The notes under the pieces were generated by a model. It was given only the letters and a program-made list of their open reading frames with translations. It did not search any database and was not told where the DNA came from. From Bacillota bacterium (GTDB lineage: Bacteria; Bacillota; Clostridia; Acetivibrionales; DSM-1351), in assembly GCA_023392075.1 (NCBI GenBank), contig JAEVZU010000091.1, positions 1 to 40,959 of the forward strand: a stretch of DNA of 40,959 nt, in the 5' to 3' direction. The position numbers were made by a program, and so were the translations under genes. Below are positions 31,735 to 39,005 of this stretch, piece after piece. Positions within the stretch are counted from its first letter, which is position 1, and each line of letters begins with the position of its first letter.

Positions 31735-32453
31735 TGGATACTGCTGCCTTGAGTAAAAATACAACCGCACGTATTCAACTTGATCCCAGAACCAAACTGG
31801 TTATGCTTTTGGCAGTAAACATCGTTCTGCTTGGCGGAGGCTTTAACGGTATTTCAGCAATTATCCGTCCGGTGCTGGCACTCCTTCCGTTTATACTGCT
31901 GCTGTCAGAAAAAAGATATGAAAAAGCAGTACTTTATTTCATTTTCATAGGAGCCGCCCTTTCCTTTGAGATCTTTCTCGTGGGAAGGACACAAGGCCTT
32001 TTAAACCTGCTTGTCGTAATCTTTTCAGGATTGAATACCCGTTTTGTTCCCGGACTGGTCATGGGCTACTATGTAGTAAGCACCACCAGAATAGCTGAAT
32101 TTATTGCAGCCATGGAGCGGATGCATTTACCTCAAAGTATTATCATCCCCTTTTCCGTAATGCTCCGATTTTTTCCCACTGTCAGGGCAGAAAATTCAGC
32201 TATAAGCGATGCCATGCGTATGAGGGGCATTCAACCGGGAGTGAAAAACCCTGGAGCCCTTTTGGAATACCGGTTGGTTCCTTTGCTGATGTGTACCGTC
32301 AAAATTGGTGAAGAGCTTTCAGCTGCAGCCTTGACCAGAGGATTGGGCAAACCGGTCAAACGGACCAATATCTGCAGTATAGGCTTTGGTGTTCCGGACT
32401 GTTTTTTTCTTGCTGTTACAACCTGCGCGCTGCTCCTCTGGGCTGTGTTTTAA
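31734..32453 (+). CDS. ECF transporter transmembrane subunit EcfT (CbiQ-like)
   Basis: A 239-residue membrane scaffold subunit. The N-terminal LDPRTKLVMLLAVNIVLL is the usual EcfT opening. The two coupling-helix motifs that contact the ATPases are DAMRMRGIQPG and AALTRGLGKPV (the A-R-G type). I chose the ATG at 31734 because it overlaps the S-component stop (TGATG); the open frame extends far upstream but without a start signal. It works with the S component before it and the double ATPase after it. Confidence 0.9.
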   Translation: MDTAALSKNTTARIQLDPRTKLVMLLAVNIVLLGGGFNGISAIIRPVLALLPFILLLSEKRYEKAVLYFIFIGAALSFEIFLVGRTQGLLNLLVVIFSGLNTRFVPGLVMGYYVVSTTRIAEFIAAMERMHLPQSIIIPFSVMLRFFPTVRAENSAISDAMRMRGIQPGVKNPGALLEYRLVPLLMCTVKIGEELSAAALTRGLGKPVKRTNICSIGFGVPDCFFLAVTTCALLLWAVF

Positions 32454-32636
32454 GTTGCTCGTCGTCAATGTCAATGGAAAGCCCGGTTAGAAGAGCTTGC
32501 TTGAAATGTGCAGACTTACTCCAGGTCTCGCATGCTGCCAAGGGGTGCTTGGAGTAAGCCTTACTACAATTGATACCACCACAAATTGAACTGGCACATC
32601 GAGTCAAATGAATAATGAAAGGCTGATTATACTGAA
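32454..32636 (+). other. 183-nt non-coding gap inside the ECF operon
   Basis: This gap holds an inverted repeat CTTACTCCA (32515-32523) with TGGAGTAAG (32550-32558) and a nested CCAAG/CTTGG. TTGGAG in it resembles the half-site of the AraC-type boxes. It may be an internal regulatory site or the remnant of a small mobile element. I see no gene in it. Confidence 0.5.
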
Positions 32637-34139
32637 ATGATTGAATTCAAACAGGTATCTTTTACATATGAGAGCGGCGGCAGAGAAAGCGGTCTGAGTA
32701 ACATAGATCTTACAATAAGGGACGGCGAATTTGTTTTGTTCTGCGGGGGCTCAGGCTGTGGGAAAACCACTCTTACCAGGCTGATCAACGGATTGATTCC
32801 AAACTATTATGAAGGAAAGCTGGACGGTTCTGTCCTGGTGGACGGCATTAATGTTTCTGGAGTTCCCCTGTATAATATGGCAGGTATAGTGGGCTCGGTT
32901 TTTCAAAATCCCCGCAGCCAGTTTTTTAATGTAGATACCACTGGTGAGCTGGCTTTTGGCTGTGAAAATCTGGGTTTGCCTGCCGATGAAATAACCAGCA
33001 GGATCGTGAGAACTGCGGCCGAACTTGGATTGAACTCTCTGCTGAACCGCAGTATTTTCGCCCTTTCGGGCGGTGAAAAGCAAAAAATAGCCTGCGGCTC
33101 GGTTGCAGCGCTGGAACCGCACATATATGTTATGGATGAGCCCTCCTCCAATCTTGACGCTTTTGCAGTCGAAGATCTGCGTGCTCTTTTGGCACATTGG
33201 AAGGCCCACGGCAAAACCGTAGTCATTGCGGAACACCGTCTGTATTATCTTCATGAACTGGCAGACCGTGTGATATATATGGAAAACGGACAGATTTGCA
33301 AAGAATTCAGCGGAAAGGATTTTTCCGCCATGAAAAGAAGTGACCTGTATGATCTTGGGCTGCGTGTCCTGTCCCTGGAGGAGCTTCGAAAAATGGATAT
33401 GGGGGAAACCAATAAAAACAGCGGTGTTTTAAGCTTTTCCGACTTCTATTTTTCATATCCCAACGGTTCGGAGGTACTGGATATACATGAGGCCACAGTT
33501 CCTGAAGGAGCCGCAGTTGCTGTTATAGGGCACAACGGTGCCGGAAAATCAACTTTTGCCCGCTGCTTGTGCGGGCTTGAGAAAAAATGCCGCGGAAATG
33601 TAAAAATAAATGGTCAAACCCTGGTACAAAAGCAGCGTTTGAAAAACTGCTACATGGTAATGCAGGATGTAAATCACCAGCTGTTCACGGAAAGTGTGTT
33701 GGATGAAGTCCTCATATCCATGGAACAGGAAGATCAGAACCTGGCAGAAGAAATTCTTGAAGGTCTGGATTTGCTGCAGTTCAGGGAGGCCCATCCCATG
33801 TCCCTGTCAGGCGGTCAGAAACAGAGAGTTGCAATTTCATCGGCGGTGGCTTCGGCAAGAAGAATAATCGTTTTTGATGAACCTACAAGCGGTTTGGATC
33901 TGCAGCACATGAAAGAGGTGGCCAGGAATCTCCGCCGCCTGTCTGAACTGGGCAACAGCCTCTTTATAGTAACACATGATCCGGAATTTATTCTATCCTG
34001 CTGTACCCATATCATACAAGTTGAAAGGGGACAAATTACGGAAAACTATCCCCTGGATGAATGCGGAGTTGAAAAGATGCTTGATTATTTTCTTGATGCC
34101 TCAAGTGAACAGGCTGATAGTAAACAAAAGGTGGTGTAG
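32637..34139 (+). CDS. ECF transporter double-domain ATPase EcfAA' (CbiO-like)
   Basis: A 500-residue tandem ATPase. Domain 1 (about 1-240) has Walker A GGSGCGKTT, signature LSGGEKQK and Walker B YVMDEPSSNLD. Domain 2 (about 263-490) has Walker A GHNGAGKST, signature LSGGQKQR and Walker B IVFDEPTSGLD. Both Q-loops (FQNPRSQFF and MQDVNHQLF) have the ECF form. It supplies both ATP sites of the ECF complex from one chain, as in SiaH-type proteins. No strong Shine-Dalgarno sequence is near the start (TGATTATACTGAA precedes it), which is unusual for this operon. The next gene starts 3 nt after its stop. Confidence 0.92.
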   Translation: MIEFKQVSFTYESGGRESGLSNIDLTIRDGEFVLFCGGSGCGKTTLTRLINGLIPNYYEGKLDGSVLVDGINVSGVPLYNMAGIVGSVFQNPRSQFFNVDTTGELAFGCENLGLPADEITSRIVRTAAELGLNSLLNRSIFALSGGEKQKIACGSVAALEPHIYVMDEPSSNLDAFAVEDLRALLAHWKAHGKTVVIAEHRLYYLHELADRVIYMENGQICKEFSGKDFSAMKRSDLYDLGLRVLSLEELRKMDMGETNKNSGVLSFSDFYFSYPNGSEVLDIHEATVPEGAAVAVIGHNGAGKSTFARCLCGLEKKCRGNVKINGQTLVQKQRLKNCYMVMQDVNHQLFTESVLDEVLISMEQEDQNLAEEILEGLDLLQFREAHPMSLSGGQKQRVAISSAVASARRIIVFDEPTSGLDLQHMKEVARNLRRLSELGNSLFIVTHDPEFILSCCTHIIQVERGQITENYPLDECGVEKMLDYFLDASSEQADSKQKVV

Positions 34140-34142
34140 ATA

Positions 34143-35096
34143 TTGTTACTTGACGGGTCGGTATATTTAGGTAAAAACGTATCAGTAGTATGCAGTGACA
34201 GTACCTGTACAGTTTACAAGCTGCAGGATAATTCCGGTGAAGGAATTATGACCGGCTATTCGGTCTTTCCGGGTGTCAGTCTTTTTTACCATGATTTTCA
34301 TATAGAAAACTGCAAGTCATATTTTCAGCCGGGTACCGAAATATTTTGCATCGATCACTGCCGTGAAGGCCGTCTGGAATGGGAAATGGACGACGGCAGC
34401 TGCATGTATATGGAAGCGGGAGATCTGCAAATGAATTCCCGCGCTCAACATTCCAGAATGTTTTATTTTCCTCTCAGGCATTATCATGGTATAACAGTTT
34501 CCTTCTGCGTAAAAGAAGCAGAAACGGTGCTTCCGGGAATACTTGAGGGTTTTTCGGCAGATGTCTGTTCGCTCCGGGATAAATTCTGTTCAGGAAAGCA
34601 TCCCTTTATCATGAGGGCAGGAGCCAGTATAGAACATATATTTTCGGAGCTTTATACCGTACCCGAGTCAATACGCGACATGTTTTTCAAGATAAAGGTT
34701 CTGGAACTGCTGCTGTTTCTAAATTCACTGAATGTTCCGCCAGGCTCTGGAGAGCGCCCTTACTTTTGCAAAACTCATGTTGAAAAAGTCAAGGCCATAA
34801 TGGAGCTTATCACCGGAGAAACACAGCGGCATTACACTCTTGAGGAGTTGTCCAATAAATTTGATTTTCCCGTTACATCCATGAAGAACTGCTTTAAAGG
34901 GGTGTATGGAACGTCCATTTACGCATATATGAAGGAATACCGAATGAATGCCGCTGCTGTAATGCTTCGCCGGACAAAGGACAGTGTTACTTCAATTGCA
35001 ATGCAAATGGGTTACGAGAATACCAGCAAGTTTTCTGCTGCCTTCAAATCAGTTATTGGAACAACTCCGGCAGATTACCGGAAATCCATTGTCTGA
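34143..35096 (+). CDS. AraC-family regulator 2, PchR/YbtA-like
   Basis: A 317-residue paralogue of regulator 1. The sensor half has IFCIDHCREGRLEWEM and MEAGDLQMNS. The C-terminal DNA-binding half has YTLEELSNKFDFPVTSMKNCFKGVYGTSIYAY and VTSIAMQMGYENTSKFSAAFK; it is highly similar to regulator 1, so the two may bind the same box. The start is TTG at 34143, 3 nt after the EcfA stop, with AGGTGG upstream; it is likely co-transcribed with the ECF genes. The N-terminal halves differ more than the DNA-binding halves, so they may sense different ligands (inference). Confidence 0.9.
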   Translation: MLLDGSVYLGKNVSVVCSDSTCTVYKLQDNSGEGIMTGYSVFPGVSLFYHDFHIENCKSYFQPGTEIFCIDHCREGRLEWEMDDGSCMYMEAGDLQMNSRAQHSRMFYFPLRHYHGITVSFCVKEAETVLPGILEGFSADVCSLRDKFCSGKHPFIMRAGASIEHIFSELYTVPESIRDMFFKIKVLELLLFLNSLNVPPGSGERPYFCKTHVEKVKAIMELITGETQRHYTLEELSNKFDFPVTSMKNCFKGVYGTSIYAYMKEYRMNAAAVMLRRTKDSVTSIAMQMGYENTSKFSAAFKSVIGTTPADYRKSIV

Positions 35097-35151
35097 ATGG
35101 AGGGTTTACCTCCTTTATGGAGTAGTGAAGAATTGTGAATGGGACTATCAT
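35090..35151 (+). promoter_or_regulatory. AraC-type box and promoter of ABC pair 2
   Basis: TGTCTGAATGGAG (35090-35102) includes the stop codon of regulator 2. After 15 nt comes TGGAGTAGT (35118-35126). The -10 TATCAT (35146-35151) starts exactly 24 nt after the second GGAG. The leader then holds a CTGATATATCAG palindrome (about 35212-35223) in place of the GTTAGC one. Confidence 0.75.
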
Positions 35152-35301
35152 AAGAATGGTTGGTTAATACTGATCATTCTTTTTTGCGCAGAAATTTATG
35201 TCTTATAAATACTGATATATCAGCATATCCGGAAACGAAATAATGCACCGGGAAATTCTTAATAATGGCTTTAGAAGTGAGCCGGAAATGGAGTTTGAAT
35301 T

Positions 35302-37083
35302 ATGAAGACCAGGCGAAAAAGCACTCTGGGTACTATTTATTATTTTGCACAGGAATGCAGAGGAAAAATGCTGCTTTCTATCTTAACCGCCATAATAAGC
35401 GTGGCAGGCGGGTTGATCCCTTACTGGGGAGTTTACCGGCTCATACTGCTGTTTTTCAGTGAGTCCCGCACTTCCGGGGATATATTCTTCTGGACGGTAA
35501 TCTGTTCAGGCGGATATATTATCAAATTGATGTTCTACGGTATATCAACAACCCTTTCACATATGTCGGCTTATCAGATCCTGGAAAGCATCAGGCTTGC
35601 CATAAGCAGGAAACTTATGAAGGCACCCCTGGGTGAGGTTATATCACATACAGCCGGTAAGCTCAAAAGCGTTGTTGTGGACAGAGTGGAGACCATTGAG
35701 CTGCCGCTGGCCCACATGATACCTGAAGGTATTTCAAATCTCCTGCTCCCGGCGGCAGTTTTTGTATATATGCTGTATATAGATTGGCGCATAGCACTGT
35801 CATCTCTGGTATGTGTATTCCTTGGTGCCGTAGTTTTTGCCGTAATGATGAAAAATTACAACCGGCAGTATGCAGCGTACATGGAAGCAAGCAATCATGT
35901 AAACAGCGTAATTGTAGAATATATTGAGGGAATACAGGTCATCAAAGCCTTTAACCAGTCCTCCGGCTCCTATGAAAAATTTGCGGGGGCTGTGAAATCC
36001 TTCAAGGAATTTACCCTTGCGTGGTTCCGCAGTACATGGAAACTCATGAATCTTGGAAACGCACTCCTGCCGACTACCCTGCTGGGCATTCTTCCTGTGG
36101 GAATACTTCTGTATATTGATGGAAGTCTGAACCCTGCCGAGCTTACCTTGTGCATGATTCTTTCCCTGAGCATTGTAGCTCCGGTCACCTGGTTTACGGT
36201 TGCAGTAAACGATTGGAAATCCATTGAATATGCAATAAAAGATGTAAACCAGCTGTTGGAACTTCCCGAGCTGCCTGATGCACAAACTGCCGTTTCTCTT
36301 GATACCTTTGACGTAGAACTGAAAGATGTAAGTTTTGCTTATAACAAAACCGATGGCGACATCCTTCATGCTGTAGACCTGATGCTGCCCCAGGGAAGCT
36401 TTACCGCTCTGGTGGGACCGTCAGGAGGAGGAAAATCCACTGTAGCACGCTTGATCGCCAGGTTCTGGGACGTGGGAGAAGGAGCTGTTACCATAGGAAA
36501 AACAGATATCCGCAGGATTCCTCTTTCACAGCTTTCCCGGATCATAAGTTATGTTGCTCAGGATAACTTTCTTTTCAATTGCTCCATTCTGGAAAATATC
36601 AGATTGGGAAGACCGGGGGCCAGCGATGAAGAAGTCTATGCAGCAGCCAGAGCAGCTCAGTGCGAGGAATTTGTCCTGCGGTTGGACAACGGCTGGAATA
36701 CCATGGCAGGAGAAGCCGGGGGGAAGCTTTCGGGCGGTGAGCGGCAGCGTCTGGCAATTGCAAGAGCCATACTTAAAAATGCGCCCATAGTAATTCTCGA
36801 TGAGGCAACTGCATTTACAGACCCTGAAAACGAAGATAAGCTTCAGCGCTCCATTGCAGCTCTTACTAAAGGTAAAACACTGCTGGTCATAGCCCACAGG
36901 CTTTCAACGGTAAAAAATGCGAATCGGATTGTTTTGTTGGAAAAAGGAAAAATATCGGCTCAAGGTACTCATAAGGAACTTTTAGAAGCAAGCTTGCTTT
37001 ATCATCATATGTGGCAGGCCCATATAGGTTCAAAAACCTGGTCTGCAAACAACGGCGGAAAAGGAGAGATAGTTCATGCTTAA
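35302..37083 (+). CDS. ABC half-transporter 2a (permease-ATPase fusion, YbtP/IrtA-like)
   Basis: A 593-residue paralogue of 1a. Membrane helices lie in about 20-300. The ATPase has Walker A GPSGGGKST, Q-loop VAQDNFLF, signature LSGGERQR, Walker B VILDEATAFTDPENE and switch His in IAHRL. The ATAF.DPENE variant is shared with 1a. It overlaps 2b by 8 nt. The ribosome site is weak (TGGAG about 10 nt upstream of the ATG). Confidence 0.9.
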   Translation: MKTRRKSTLGTIYYFAQECRGKMLLSILTAIISVAGGLIPYWGVYRLILLFFSESRTSGDIFFWTVICSGGYIIKLMFYGISTTLSHMSAYQILESIRLAISRKLMKAPLGEVISHTAGKLKSVVVDRVETIELPLAHMIPEGISNLLLPAAVFVYMLYIDWRIALSSLVCVFLGAVVFAVMMKNYNRQYAAYMEASNHVNSVIVEYIEGIQVIKAFNQSSGSYEKFAGAVKSFKEFTLAWFRSTWKLMNLGNALLPTTLLGILPVGILLYIDGSLNPAELTLCMILSLSIVAPVTWFTVAVNDWKSIEYAIKDVNQLLELPELPDAQTAVSLDTFDVELKDVSFAYNKTDGDILHAVDLMLPQGSFTALVGPSGGGKSTVARLIARFWDVGEGAVTIGKTDIRRIPLSQLSRIISYVAQDNFLFNCSILENIRLGRPGASDEEVYAAARAAQCEEFVLRLDNGWNTMAGEAGGKLSGGERQRLAIARAILKNAPIVILDEATAFTDPENEDKLQRSIAALTKGKTLLVIAHRLSTVKNANRIVLLEKGKISAQGTHKELLEASLLYHHMWQAHIGSKTWSANNGGKGEIVHA

Positions 37084-38824
37084 AACTATTAAACGTATCA
37101 TAATTTGGGCAGGAGAGCATAAATCCCGGCTGTATCCGGGGTTTCTCTGGTCCTTCCTCAGTGCAGTGTTTACAGCCATGCCCATAATAGGCGCGGCCCA
37201 CACCTTAAACCTGATGCTGGAGGATCAGGCAGGAATTCGAAGGCTGAGCCCGGTCTGGGCTCTGTATATGCTTGTTTTCATGGTATTAATGATATTGGGC
37301 CGGTTTTTATTTTCCTATCTCCGTGCGGTGTATCAGGATAGTATCGGTTTTGAAATAACTGCTGAGGAACGCATGAGAATAGGCGATATCCTCAAACGGG
37401 TCTCCCTGGGCTTTTTCGACAGGAATCATACTGGAGCTCTTGTAGGTGCGGTTACTACCGACCTCTCTTTTGTTGAGATGTTTGCAATGAATATGATTGA
37501 TACAGTAATCGGAGGATATATCAGTGCCTTTGCAATGGTGCTCTGTCTTTCCTTTTACTGCTGGCAGGCAGCGGCCTTTTCCGTCCTGGGAATTGTTTTG
37601 TCGGCGCTGGCATTAAGACTTATGGGCTGGTTCAGCCATCGCAATGCGCCCGTCCACCAGCAGGCTCAAAACAACATTATCACGGCTACATTGGAATATA
37701 TCAGGGGAATACCTGTAGTAAAAGCCTATGGGCAGGAGGGGGCATCAACTGAAAGCATCAGACAGGCCTATAAAAAACACCGGAATATCAATGTGAAGAT
37801 CGAAAAAAATTATGTACCCGGCAACTGCCTGCACCTGCTTTCCTTGAAAATGGCTTCGGTTGCCATAGCCTCGGTATCGGCATACCTGACAGCGGACGGA
37901 GTCCTGACCGTTCCTGTTTTCCTTATGCTGGCAGTATTTTCATTTGTAATTTTCGGGAATGTGGAAAAAATAAACAATGCCACCCATGTACTGCAGGTTA
38001 TCGGACCTACTCTTGATAAACTGGAGAAAATCAAGCAGGCAAAATTCATTGACAACAACGGAAAAGACCTGACTGTTAAAAGTTTTAGCATTGAAATGAG
38101 GGACGTTAAATTTTCCTATGATAAACGCCCCATACTTGAGGGCGTCACATTTAACGTGCCGCAAAACACAACAACCGCAATAGTCGGGCCGTCAGGGAGC
38201 GGTAAAACCACCATCTGCAGCCTCATTGCAAGATTCTATGATGCCGACTCGGGAACAGTATCCATGGGAGGCACCGATGTGAGAGAAATGAGCTGTGACA
38301 GCCTGCTGAAAAACATAAGCATGGTATTCCAGAATGTATACCTCTTTAATGACACAATTGTAAACAATATCAAATTCGGAAAACCAGATGCTACAATGGA
38401 GGAAATTTTTGAAGCCGCCAGGAAGGCACGTTGTCATGACTTCATTACTGATTTGCCGGATGGCTATAATACCATGGTGGGTGAAGGAGGTTCAACCCTG
38501 TCTGGAGGTGAAAAGCAGCGTATCTCCATAGCGCGCGCAATATTGAAAAATGCACCGGTTGTCATACTGGACGAAGCAACTGCAAGTATCGATCCTGAAA
38601 ACGAGCATTACATCCAGGAGGCCATCAGTGCTTTAACCCATGGAAAAACCATCATCGTCATAGCCCACAGGCTGGCAACCATAGAGAATGCGGATCAGAT
38701 TTTGATACTGGACTGCGGAAAAATAGTTCAAAAGGGAACACATGAACAACTTTTGGCAGAAGACGGTATCTATAACAGGTTTTATGCCATAAGAAAACAG
38801 GCCGAAGGCTGGAGTATCGCATAA
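37076..38824 (+). CDS. ABC half-transporter 2b (permease-ATPase fusion, YbtQ/IrtB-like)
   Basis: A 582-residue partner of 2a. Six helices in about 15-295, then an ATPase with Walker A GPSGSGKTT, Q-loop FQNVYLF, signature LSGGEKQR, Walker B VILDEATASIDPENE and switch His in IAHRL. The ATG at 37076 overlaps the 2a stop and GGAGAG lies upstream. It is the last gene of the uptake island; I see no clear terminator in the 180 nt after it. Confidence 0.9.
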   Translation: MLKTIKRIIIWAGEHKSRLYPGFLWSFLSAVFTAMPIIGAAHTLNLMLEDQAGIRRLSPVWALYMLVFMVLMILGRFLFSYLRAVYQDSIGFEITAEERMRIGDILKRVSLGFFDRNHTGALVGAVTTDLSFVEMFAMNMIDTVIGGYISAFAMVLCLSFYCWQAAAFSVLGIVLSALALRLMGWFSHRNAPVHQQAQNNIITATLEYIRGIPVVKAYGQEGASTESIRQAYKKHRNINVKIEKNYVPGNCLHLLSLKMASVAIASVSAYLTADGVLTVPVFLMLAVFSFVIFGNVEKINNATHVLQVIGPTLDKLEKIKQAKFIDNNGKDLTVKSFSIEMRDVKFSYDKRPILEGVTFNVPQNTTTAIVGPSGSGKTTICSLIARFYDADSGTVSMGGTDVREMSCDSLLKNISMVFQNVYLFNDTIVNNIKFGKPDATMEEIFEAARKARCHDFITDLPDGYNTMVGEGGSTLSGGEKQRISIARAILKNAPVVILDEATASIDPENEHYIQEAISALTHGKTIIVIAHRLATIENADQILILDCGKIVQKGTHEQLLAEDGIYNRFYAIRKQAEGWSIA

Positions 38825-39005
38825 TAACCGGGTTTCATCACTTTTTTGCCCAATGTCAAAAGTATGTTCTATTACAAAAAACTTACAATAGTATTATATT
38901 TAATTAACCTCCAATATTTAACAACAAAAATAGAATATAATAAAATCAACAAGATTTAAATTTAAATCTGAATTATTTTTTTATTTTATTTGGAGGTTAA
39001 AAATT

